Of a stretch of 64,000 nt of DNA, positions 33,724 to 45,700 are shown in pieces. Positions within the stretch are counted from its first letter, which is position 1, and each line of letters opens with the position of its first letter. A program made the position numbers and the translations under genes. The stretch spans positions 2,156,501 to 2,220,500 of the forward strand of contig JAZGTH010000063.1 in NCBI GenBank assembly GCA_036877525.1, read 5' to 3'. The notes under the pieces were generated by a model. It did not search any database. It was not told the origin of the DNA and saw only the letters and a program-made list of their open reading frames with translations. The stretch comes from Chromobotia macracanthus. Lineage: Eukaryota > Chordata > Actinopteri > Cypriniformes > Botiidae.

Positions 33724-35640
33724 ACCTGATGCATGCTCTGTGGAAGTATGTAAGTGTAAACGTTTGAAGCATACTTGTGTAGAGTATACTGTGTGTGTAG
33801 CAGTGACATCCCTGCACAGAAGTTTGCTGGCACTCACTTTGATAATGTCCGTGGCAGGTTATTTTTGGAAGGCACTCTCTAACCAGCAGTGGAGAAATGA
33901 TCCCCGGTTCATTCACAGTTTTCTGTTATGCTGATGTGACCTGCTAGACAAAATAGAAAAACTAGGCAAGTATCCTAACATTGTAAGATATAGCTGCTGT
34001 TAGGTCAGTCCGCTTTCTGTGGTGTTTTGCTTAGTCTAGCGCCTAACCGTAGAAAACTACATAAAGTCAGTGTAGTGTACTCGCAACGCCCGGGGAGAGT
34101 GTCAGAAAGCAAATTCCAGTCTTTTACCCTTCACCCTCCCCTTAGAGAGAGGTGTAATAAATATTGCCCTGTCAGAGGAAGGCAGAGCATAAAGCCCTTT
34201 GATAAATATTATTGGAGGAGTAGAGGAGAGCGAGGACAGTTCTGATCTGAATGACATCATCTGTAAGCCCATCCCCTCACCACGGTGCTCCTGTCCTGCG
34301 GGGAGATCTGGAGAACAGTTAATCAAACATAAAAGCTGCATTTCACCCGATGCCCTCTCCCTGAGATCAATGAAGAATGCATAAGCAGGAGCATATCAGA
34401 AAAGCAGTTCGCCCTCACGCCTCCCTCAGGCCTTCTTCTGATAATTTTTACTCTTTCACAGCCATTTTTTCATCAGAGGCTTTTTCCTTAATGTGCCCCT
34501 TAAATAAAAACAGCACCATGGTAATACTGTGGGACATGAATATGCCTTCTGTGGCAGCTTAAGCAAAAGGGGTGATTTGACTAATAAAAAATCAGTAAAC
34601 GCATAATTTAACATTATACAAGTTAAATTAATAGCCCGGGGCCCTAGTTGTCAGCTCACACGGTACCATTACAGTTCCGCTTACAGTGTCACGGTACCAA
34701 AATACTGTTTCTGTAAGGGCATAAGAGTCTGCATAAAAACTGCATAAAAGTGCATTACTTCTTGTTTTATTTTAAATTTTTAGTCGTATGTGTGACTAAA
34801 ACTAGATAATGGTAGACAATGACTGATGAGTAATTAACAGTCTGTTTGTTAGTATGTGATAATGTAGTTTTAGAACATTTTCTCTCAAATCAACTTCAGG
34901 CCATGTTTTGGACTGGCTCTTATAACAATGGCCTCTCTCTTGCTCGCTCTGTGTGTTCTCCTGATATAAACTTGAGCACTGATCAGACGTGCCTCTCAAA
35001 ACATCTGTCCATCTCATTTATTAACTGCTTATATGATCCAGCTGCAGTTGTTTGCCCCAAAGGTTGAGGTGATGATGTTGTTTTCACCTTCGGCTGAGTG
35101 GAATGAGACACAGACAGTGATTGTTAGCACAGGGCGGTCAATTCCATTTCAAATCGCCCCATTGTGTGACAATGTGTCTGGAAGGGACGCACTGTGCTGA
35201 AGGAAATCTAACTTTACTGGAAACTGACAAAAACATGCTGTTTAAAACGAGACAAAGCTGAGAGAAAATGTACAAATTCAAGTAAAGTAACAAATCACTA
35301 ACATTTAAAGCGATGCTGTACAGATCTGTGCTGCAGTAAACTCATCATCTTTATTAATGATGGTATAATGACATTAAGTTTGGTTATACTTTTGGTTCAT
35401 AATTTTCTTAATCTAAAATGGTCATTTTTTAAAAATGTAAATAATTGCCTTTTTAAATTTTTTTTTGCGTTTTTAGATTTTTACCTTGTTAATAACATTC
35501 CGATTTGTGTTTTGATTTTTTCTTATGTAGAAACGGAGGGTTTTATACATTTATGTTTGTCACATCTGAGTGTGTTTAACAATCCATGCTGGACATGTAA
35601 ACTGTAATAAAAGAACAAAAATGTTCAAAGAATTAAAGTC
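31826..35640 (+). other. Downstream of mmp15: probable 3'UTR and flank
   Basis: No exon recognised. AATAAA occurs on the plus strand at 33289-33294 and 35606-35611; either could end the mmp15 transcript, the first giving a 3'UTR of about 1.5 kb. A long CT microsatellite lies at 33676-33721. A non-repetitive, more GC-balanced tract at about 34150-34420 is listed among the findings. Confidence 0.45.
33676..33721. repeat. (TC)n microsatellite
   Basis: Twenty-three uninterrupted TC units. The 200-codon minus-strand frame across 33314-33916, with its alternating Arg/Glu run, is produced by this repeat. Confidence 0.97.
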
Positions 35641-38600
35641 TCCAGTCTCTGCTGAACTGAGAAACACCCACAGTTGATTCTCCATGCTGGAGGATTCATG
35701 TATGTCTTTATAAAAACAAGATCACAATTGCCCTATTTATATTATTATATTTACCATATTTATTCTGTACACATTCCTAGTTTTATTGTGAGCAGTTTAT
35801 TATTGCACGTTATTCCAGAGACAAAAAGGCATTTGTAAGCTATTTCAGAAATGTCTGTCCCTTTCCGCTGATGTCACCAAGCCGTCATTTTTGGCCCCAA
35901 CCAATCACCTGTCAGAGATTTTTTTTAATCATTCAATGAGTTGGCATGAATGAAATCAAGGTTTGTCCAATTTTTTCTCGTTAAACATCCTGTTTCACTC
36001 AGAAATGTGTAACATTATGGAAGTAAAATGTTCAACACATTTCCGTGTTAACTAACATTATATAGTTTTCCAATCTCTGTTAATTTTGCATGAACAATAC
36101 ACATTGTCTGTCTTTCATATAATGTTTATTGTTGCAGGCAGACATTCATGGTCCTTCTCATACTGTACAGTCGGAGCTCCACTGTAAACAACTCTTATCC
36201 TTTCCAGCTCCTCATCTCTGGACTCTCCTCTCTCCCAGGAGAAAGATCAGAGCCCCTGAATCAGCCAGCACTTCCTGTCCCACAGGAGAGAGCAGGACCG
36301 CTCGGTCATGAGAGGCTGGGTGGAGTATTTATAGAGGCCTGCTGACAGACATGAGGAGGACTGAAAACAAATGACTGAAGCATGAAGAGCAGCTGACTGC
36401 AAGAATCCAGGCAGAAACAATATATCATGACTGTGCAGTTAAATTACACCATTTTAATTTTTATCATGTGTGCTGGAAGCTTTATGGATCGATGCCAGTT
36501 GTGCTTTCAAACAATTATTGTGAGCCAACGAAGCATCACAGCACCAGTTGCTCCAAACCATTATAAATATATATGTGTATGTGTGTGTGTCTAGCTCATG
36601 CATTTTCCAATACTGACTGACCCCTGTATTTTTATCACTTTTAAAAGTATCTCTTTTAAAAATTGCAAATAATTTCTGGTATAGATTCCTCTATCCAGTA
36701 GATATGTTGAATGGAAGTATTGGGGATATCATACTGTTTGCATACAACACTCACATGACCGGATACATTTGCTAAAATCAACAGTATACTGTACAACAGA
36801 GCAGAATGTGCAGAACACAGTCTCCCACAATGCAATGCACTCATCTTTACCTTCAAACCTCACGTGTGACAGTGTTTGAAATGTTTATCTTTCCAGATAT
36901 ACCGTGTCAGAAAGAGACGGTATGTTCCCTGCACAGGAAGCAGTACATTAGCCTTAACTCTGCAAATGAACTTTGTATTTCTGCTCTAATTGCTTTCAGA
37001 TCTGCACCTGGTGTCTGTTATAGCAGCACTCTTAACACCTGCCTCTCCCTAAAGCACCTGCTATTCCCCAACAAACAAGCCCTCAGAAAGCAGGTGGGTC
37101 TCGCTAACACGCGTTGTTTCTCTTTTTCACACCATCATTCCCTCTGTTCTTCTGACTCTTAACACATGTGGTATTTGGCTGTTTATATGGGTGGGCAGTG
37201 ATCACACACTATAACATCTCTCCATAAAACCGGTATGAGTCTAATAAGAGCCAGTGAGCACATTCCTTCTTGGGCATTTATATGGTTTCCTTTACGAACA
37301 ATAACTTGTAAACAACAAGCACCAAAACAACCTAAAGCAATACCGTGCTGTAAATGCACACAGCATGTTCATGTCTATGTCAGCTCTGTGAACACACTAA
37401 CAACACCTGCAGCTCAGAGGTCTTTCCTTTCAAATGAACTCTCAGGACACGTGTGTTTCTCTAACCCTGTTTTTCTCGTGACTCGTGACCACACGCATGT
37501 AACTCAGGCACAGAATTCTTCATCAGCTTTTCTGCCTGAAACCAGCCAAAGAACTTGTGGCCAATGTAAATGAACACAACACAGAAAATACAATGGTGGG
37601 GTATGAGGTGTCCATGAGGTTGCGGAAAGCTTGTTGTGTTTCCTGATCACATGTATCGTCAACAAAGTTCACTCAGTACACATCACATCAAATGCAATAG
37701 AATTTAAACAAAAGCCATACAGGATAGGAAATGCAAGATTACTCTAGAATATAAAGGTGAAGACCTTTTAAAAATAGATACAATATGGTTACAGTACAGT
37801 ACTAAATACAGTAGGAATATTGAGCCAAATGAAACACACCTGAACCAGCTAATCAAGGTCTTACTCATAAAATTACAGGCAGGTGAGTTTGATGGAACAA
37901 AAGCTCTGCAGGATGAAGTCCTCCAGGAACACGACTGAACAACCGAATGCAGTCAGAAGCGTTACAATCCTAACATGAAATCCTGCCATTTCACAAAACC
38001 ACTCCTCTTTCATTAAAAGTGCAGTTTTAAGGTAAGCAGGAGGAAATGGACTAACTCCATTTCTGAAAGTTGCCTTTTTAATGGGGAGTTAATGGAAATT
38101 TATACCAATTCATGAAGAGATAAAGTGTTTAAAAGTTTTTCACAGTACTGTTGAGTCAGCATTATGTGCTTTTTACGAATTATTTCTGTCAAGAACGAAA
38201 TGGCTTTGGCTTTTTATGAAGATTCGGTCTTGACAAAGTGCGCTGGAATCATTTAGCAGCTGCTTTATAGGCTGGTTTCGTAACGGCGGCTGTAATCCTC
38301 CATATGCCGCACATTAAAAGAAATTGTCATTGTTGTGATGATCATCATAAGATTTTAGCTCGTAATGATCCTCCGGTGGAGCTGTAATGCAGAACAGACT
38401 GCAGGCTAAACTGTTACTACAGCGTTCACAGAGGGACAGTTCTGACAGAGAGGATGTGCTAAATGACAAATAACCACAGGATATCCGTGAAAAACATCAT
38501 ATAAAGAGAAAACAAGAGGAGCAAACAGTAATTATAGATCTGTGCTCACACTGAGTGAGGATTTATGTGCTGTATGAGGTCAGAGGAAGTTAGTGTGTCA

Positions 38601-38730
38601 GGGTCAGGTGTTCTGTGTGGGTCACTCTGTTTCCTGAGAGAAAGTTTTGTCCTTTATCTTTGCACGGTCACATTTCATTTTCTATATTTAGTTCCCATAA
38701 CCCCCCATATATCTGACTTTAGAGTCATTT
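35641..38730. other. Intergenic, no gene recognised
   Basis: Mostly single-copy-looking sequence. A repeat segment at about 36690-36850 (containing CCCACAATGCAATGCACT) is an inverted relative of 53425-53560. A candidate conserved tract lies at about 38150-38440. Open frames here show no family signature. Confidence 0.5.
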
Positions 38731-39037
38731 AATGGCAGGGTAGGTGATTTTTATCCGGATATAATTTTATGCTGGTTGAAAGTCTCTTCATATCCTGACA
38801 GCAATCCATAAGTAAAGTGAGATAAGTATATTTATATAAATTTATATCTTCTGTGGAAGGTGCAGGAACATAAAACGTCCGTCTAATCATTGCATTCAGT
38901 CCAAAAGAAATGATAGGATGTTCTACTTGGAGGAGGTGTGGCTTTGAAGAGCACTCTGAAGGGAAGGTGGGATCTTATGCTTTCAAAGCTAGCTTGATAT
39001 TACTAACTTCTCTGAAATTGCCGACCCTACCTTTAAT
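38731..39037. mobile_element. Short TIR element with CAGGGTAGG ends
   Basis: The left end AATGGCAGGGTAGGTGATT and the right end GCCGACCCTACCTTTAAT are imperfect inverted repeats flanking about 300 bases with no coding capacity. Confidence 0.65.
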
Positions 39038-41799
39038 GTTCTATCCTTTTCATTATATTAATTTTCACTATGTTTGCCCAGATGTGTAGTATACTGCAGA
39101 GCACACTACAGAGGTAAAGCACTGTAGTGTACTTCTAATGTTGTATTGTTGTGTACTGCATGCTGTTTCACGTACTATTTTTGAAAATTGTAGGCAGTGT
39201 ACATACTATGCGACATGCAGTAAATAGTTTACAAGCTGTGTATTCTATTGCAAACACAGCCACATGCACAAGTGCATGGATACCTATAGAGCCTATTTCT
39301 CCCAGATGCAGAGTGCTGTGAGATTATATTCACAAATGGTCTTGATATATGAGGGCATTCTTTATGACTGTACTGTGGAGCTGAAAGTCCTCAGAGATTC
39401 CAGAATTCATTTTCATCAATAAAAAAATAATGGACTGCACTTTATAGATTTAGATCAGCAAAATGCCATATGTGTTTAAGAATCAAACGCTGTCACATAG
39501 CCAAACAGAGGAATAGCCGCTGTGTCTGGTCAATGCGGACTCCTTCACCACTATAAAACACGATCTCTGTTCACTATGATGGGTAAAAAGCATCAAACCT
39601 TGAACTCAAATGACTGCATTATACCCTGTGTACTGTACTTTTGTACTGTACTACTGTACTATCTGCTTAAAACATGACAAGTACAAAAGTGCTAAGGACA
39701 ATTGTAGTCGAAGAACATACTGATTTATGTGTTCAGGTTCTAAAATGTTCTAAAAAATGTGAGCAAAACCCATCTCCACAATTCAAAATTGTTTTGTGTG
39801 GTTGCTAAGGTGTTGCTAGGTGCAAGATAAAAGAGCCCAGTGCTAAGAATCATTCTGGACTTCAGATATGAAAGTTCTTTTCCTCTTTTATCACCTGTCA
39901 GTCAAAAAGTCTAAATGTAGAAAACAACTCTGAAAATGCTGAATACTTTGAAGTAAAATTCATGATTACAGCACAAGCAGTATGGGACCATTTACATGCC
40001 AATGTTTATTACACAGGGTTACAAGTTTTAAAAAACTCTCAACGAATGTATTAGCTAAAGAAATGATGATGATTACCTCAGCAAGCCCAGCTCATTCATT
40101 TAGGAGGCATCCACATCTGTGAACGCTCTGAGTAAATGCTTTGTTTACTCTGCATAGCTCTGTCTGCTCTGCAGGACCCTGAACGCCTGTTAACAGCACA
40201 GGTGTCTCTGTTCTCTGCAGGAAACATTGAGCAACATCAGATCGAATGTTGATGCTAAACTCATTACCACTGAACAGAAGAAACAGACCAGAACTGAGAA
40301 TTTTACTGTTGCTAAATATTATTTTTTTGTTACCTGGTCAAAACAAACAGACACATTTTTCTGCAAGAAATAAACTAGATTAACGCATTATACATTTCGT
40401 GCTGGTCCCAGCTGGTTTTTGATGGGTAGTGTTAGTTTGGTGCTAGTGCAAACTTAGCTAGTGAAGACTAAGACAGTCTTGCTGGTTGGGCTAGTTAAGA
40501 AGCCGGGTGGAGACATCAGCATTCCATACCAATGTCTTACGCTTGTCTTGTAAAATAACACAAAAGCTCTCCTCAGTATCTGCTCTTTTAACATTTTCAT
40601 GCTGCACTGGACTGGTAAAACTCAGTGCACATTATTAAAGTGTGTGTTAGGAGAAGCTGGCTTGTATAAGTCCACATGAATGTGTGTGACATTACTTAGT
40701 CGATTCAGCACATCTGTACTCGGTCCCATGCATAATTACTCAGACATTCCCGGTCCGTGATGTCGTCCGGTCCTGCAGCTGTATGAGCAGTGAAGATCTT
40801 CAGCATCTGGACTGCAGACTCTGCTCTCAGGGTGTGTTTAAGGGTCAGGCAGCAAATAAAAAATTCCTCGGAGGATACCCTGGAGATGGAGTCCATCAAA
40901 TGATCTGCTTGCTTCCAAATGGAGGTGAGAGATGGGGAATTATGGACACACAATTTGATCAGATCAGTTTCAGGGCTATAAGGACTGCAGGTTTCCACAA
41001 TTGCTGTACACACCAGCCCAGTGTTTCCCAAACTACAATTTAAAATTATGAAACATCCTTCAGTATCCCCTCTCTCTCCACTCAGAGACACACATACAGT
41101 AGACCACAGTGAAACCACTGCACAGGGCTTCATTACTTTTTTTACTAGTTGACTGGTTGTTCAGGAAATTGGAGGACTAATTGGCAGATTATGTAAATGA
41201 CTGAAAGCACACTCTGTAAATTCAGTATTATTTGCTCAGTGTCGCTGTTGCGTGTGGGGTGGAGAGATTTTCTGAGCAGCTGTGTGATGTGAAAAAGAAA
41301 CGTGTGCGTATATCTATTACCAGACTGTCATAAAACACTCATGTTCCACTTGTTTATAGTTTCTGTCAGCATCTGTGTGACACTTCATTATTTTCATAAT
41401 TGCATTTCACAATCATTTTTACTTGTATGTGAGCAACTAAATAAACACAGATGTCCACATGTGAGTGCAAACCGTTCCAAAATTTTACCTCCAAAATACA
41501 TTTACCAAAATGCAACTCCAAACGCATTTGGCCATTACAGGTTGTTTTATAAAGATAATGGAGCCATTTGTAAACATGCCTTTTCTTCCAGTGTCTACAC
41601 AGAACAAATATTCGACACAAAATCTACGGGTGGACTGGTATCAGAATGAATCGGGTCAGAGCAACCCCAAGTGTAAAGTCATTTCTTCCTCCCTGTGTGT
41701 CTGCCAAAGCTTTATTGTGTTGCACTCTCTCACTGCAGCAGTCCATTCATCATGCTTGTTCTTCTTGATAAGATCACTCACATAAACTGCTTAAACACT

Positions 41800-41838
<39 letters not shown>

Positions 41839-42344
41839 CCTCTTCCTCTTTGGCATGTTAATTAGAGAAACAGGGGAGTCTCAGGATCGTGGTGACTTCA
41901 TTAAGGTTTGATACACAGGCATGGATACCTACAAGTGCTGTTTATCATTATTGTCATTCATCAGTCAGTTTTTACTTCAGTTTAACTCTGGCTGTAACTC
42001 TTTTTACTGACTTTTTAAAAACATTTCTTGCTTTTTAAATTGTATATTTTGAAAGGAATCATTGTGTTTATGTGTGTGTTGTCTGTGTCACCTGATACTG
42101 TCACACTCTGAAGACATCCGCATGACTGTGACTGGAAAGGCTGGACAGTCTCAAGGCAGAGTGGATGTGTGTGAGGGTCAACAGGTCTGTTCTCTAAAGA
42201 CGGATCTCTGCAACACAAGCAGGCTTGAGATACAGAGCAGGGAGGGATGGGAGTCAAATGAAAGGGTTTCAGATAAGAACAGACCCTCCAGGTCTCTGTA
42301 ACCCTCCACCAGATGATGATAAACACAGAGAAACACTGAGATAT
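39038..42344. other. Intergenic, no gene recognised
   Basis: Repeat-like pieces include AGTATACTGCAG- and GTACTGCATGC-rich sequence at 39080-39240, a GTTGCTAAGGTGTTGCTAGG module at about 39800 and a GCTGGT-rich segment at 40397-40530. A GA microsatellite lies at 41804-41835. Confidence 0.5.
41804..41835. repeat. (GA)n microsatellite
   Basis: About sixteen GA units. Confidence 0.95.
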
Positions 42345-42460
42345 GGAGATGGTGAAATGTCTGTGAAGGGGAGTCACAGAGAACAAAAGTTGTAAATGCT
42401 GAAATCATTAATTCCCACATAAGGTCATGAGATATATGACCACACCCACATTATATATGT

Positions 42461-42497
<37 letters not shown>

Positions 42498-42617
42498 AGA
42501 TGGAGATGGTGAAATGTCTGTGAGGGGGAGTCACAGAGAACAAAAGTTGTAAATGCTGAAATCATTAATTCCCACATAAGGTCATGAGATATATGACCAC
42601 ACCCACATTATATATGT

Positions 42618-42656
<39 letters not shown>

Positions 42657-42740
42657 TGGAGATGGGAAATTCTGTGAGGGGAGTCACAGAGAACAAAGTT
42701 GTAAATGCTGAAATCATTAATTCCTACATATGGTCTTGAG
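42345..42740. repeat. 157-bp tandem duplication, three copies (third partial), with TA microsatellites
   Basis: The segment beginning GGAGATGGTGAAATG occurs at 42345, 42502 and, altered, at 42658. Copies 1 and 2 end with CACACCCACATTATATATG followed by a TA run (42462-42495 and 42620-42652). Copy 3 stops after about 80 bases. Copies 1 and 2 are almost identical, so the duplication is recent or an assembly product. Confidence 0.93.
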
Positions 42741-45700
42741 TATTTGAGGTTTAATAAGATCCATTCGCTTCGTATTTTTGTGTGTTTGTTGTGTTATGCT
42801 GTGTATGCTGGGTTAGTATTACTTTTCCTTCTCCTTATATGGAATACATCATTGTGTCTGAACCCATAATCCTTTGCTGCTGATCCTTGATTTCTCAAAG
42901 ACTGATGTTGTGGCTCAGCACATAAAGTGTATTAAAGTAAGAGAGAAAATGCTTGTTAGAAGACTAAATAATGAGCCATTCCTCTCTGCCCACATTAATG
43001 GAAGCCAGTCTTGGCACTCTTGTCCTGGCATGTTTTCTTTGCTCACTTTGTTTCACTTTTGCAAACACACGCACATGTATCTGGGGGCTCTGAAGTCTGT
43101 GACGGGCCTCCAGTCTAATTTATAGACCTGTTTATTCTCTGCAGTCAGCTAATGCACACTTGTCATGCACAGTGAAGCTGAGGCCAGTAGTTTTACTTGA
43201 AGTGTTACGCAGCTATAAACGGACCAGAGTCGACTGTCGGCAAATCTTGTTCCAGATCCCAATACCTGTGAAGCCGTGGGCCCCTGTATACACTGTCACT
43301 ATATTAGGCCTCTGTTGCCAAATAGGGAGCCATGCTGAGCATAAGATGACTTTCATGTTTACATTCTCAAAGCTTCTGTCTGCCTCTCACTCCCTGAACA
43401 TTTTCATCTCAGTCAGCTGCTTTGGGGATATCCCACAGCGAGGTAAATCTGGGATGTTTGTGTAGTGTTGGGCTGTTCGTTAGAGCCCCAAGAATTAGTT
43501 CCATCTTGAATGTTAAATTAATCTTAAAACTAATGTTTATTTTACCAAAAGATGGTTGATATATTTGTAGTACTCTGTGAGATATGAAGGAAGATAAAAA
43601 ATATTACAATTGCCCCTGACTTTTTAATCTACTATTCTCCTCTCGACTCCTTGTCATGGGCAGCTCAGCAGATAATGATGATCCTGGCTTTGGAGATATT
43701 AGGCCACACAGAGACCTTCAAGATTTATTTCTTTAGCTCAGGCTGTGCTGCTCTGACATACATCACAGTTCATGTCAAAACCTGCAGCAAGGGAATTTGA
43801 CTGCACATGGCCGTTAAGAACCTCACAAATCTCCTCCGATGGTCAAAGTGTTTGTGCCATTACATTCATAAGCACTTTGAACAGACAGGCTGGTACATCA
43901 TCTTCTAAACTAAATGTCTCTTCTAGTTTTTTGAGCAGAAAAGCACATTTAAATGATCACTGAACAGATCTCAAATATCACTCCTGCATCTGTATTTAAA
44001 CGTGGATTATGATCCACATGAGAACCAGTGAAATTCAGGCACATTTCTTCTTCCTCTTCTTCAGCACAGAGTTTGCCTCCAGCTGTATGCAAACAATGAT
44101 CTTCTCACATGCATCATGGGTGCAGCAGAAGTAAATGAAAGAAGGTCAAGATATTACTTTTGTTTGTGTCTCCACAGAGAATACTGGTGTGTTATTTCAG
44201 TTATTCTGCAGTTGTGTGTGTGTTATATAATCTACTTCTTGGGGGTTGTTTTCAGAGTTTGACAGCCTGTAGTCACTGTGTACATTTGTTGTGTAATACA
44301 GCAGCCTGGTACAGTATTCTGTTTTGTATTTTTTATTTGGTGTTTTCTTTGAACAAAACAATCATACAGAATGTATGACAGAATAAATGTTGACAGAATT
44401 TCTATTCACTTAATTACTCCTTTAAGAATCATAACCTTAGTCACTTGTTACGACTTGTGTGTTGTGCGTATTTTGTTCTTTTGTGTGCTGTGGGAATGTT
44501 AAACTCAGTGTGATATGTATACAATTACCCTTGTGTTAACCCTGTGTGAATAAACCTTTTTCTGGGCTTATTGTCACCATTTGAGCTCTTATAGGTTCTT
44601 CAGAAAGCACTGGCCTGAAGAACGAAGCTTCTTAAGAAATGTTTGTGAGACTGGCAAAGAACTCTTGTCAGTGTTTAAATATGAAGCTGTGTTAACCACT
44701 GACACTCTTTTCAAAAGATGAGCAGCTCCACAGTGTTTCTGGACAAAAGACAGACACACTCCTTTAATCTTTCTTCTTTAAATGTTTCTGTTTTCTCAGA
44801 GAAGCCTCTGCAGGTGCTGACATCAAACAGTCGCACGCTGACAGCAGAAACCAACCGTGCTCGCGGTGAAACTGATATTTAGAGATGTTGTGTGCTTGAA
44901 GAAATGCTTTTGGACTTTTCTGTGATAACTCGTGCTGTTATCTGATGCGTGGGATTTTAAAGGACAGTGTGAGTTAGATGCGGATCTGAAACCGAGACCC
45001 TTAGACATGTAAACCTCTGCTGACCCTGTCTGGCCCTCAGGTCACTCATTCTTTGCTACCTGAATTATGCTGCACGGTGATATGAGAACCACACAATAAC
45101 TCACCCGTCTTTCTCCTCTTCATTTTTCTCTTTGTCATGTTTATTTCAGATTTTAACAAAGGAGAGCTTTAAACATGAGGAGGTCAGAGAATGCTCCCCT
45201 CCTCCTCTCTATGAAGCATGTCTCAGTGGTGCAGGTAATGCAAGCGAGGTCTGCTGACGCAGCAGACAGTAAACAGCTCTCAGGAGACACGGATGAATCT
45301 TATATGACACGACGGATGGTAGACAATGGGAAGACACAAACTAATAAATGAAAGGGTGGAGATTACAGTAACCCATCCATTAGAGGTCTCATTAACCTGG
45401 GACAGCTGGGTCATTTACCCTCCAGCGCTCTCTTAGCTGACTGTAAAGTGTTTGTGTGTTTGTGTGTGAGAACTATTGAGTTGTGCTGACTGAGGTCTTG
45501 CATTTCTGCTTTGAGTGCAGGAGAGAGACAGTGGTGAGAGAGAGAGAGAAAGAGAGAGCGAGTGAGAGAAAGAAACAAAGAGAGAGAGAAGACAGGGAGA
45601 ATCCAGATCAACTTTAATATGATGTTTAAAGGATATTTCACTCCAGGTGGACAGTTTAAAAATGAGAAATAATGCTCTGTATGTATAATGTAGCAAATTT

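Noticed and set aside
33314..33916. 200-codon minus-strand frame
   Set aside because: It is held open by the CT microsatellite (Arg/Glu run) and shows no domain.
42301..42420. Exon within the 157-bp duplication unit
   Set aside because: Frames differ between copies and nothing resembles a known protein; the unit is plain noncoding duplication.
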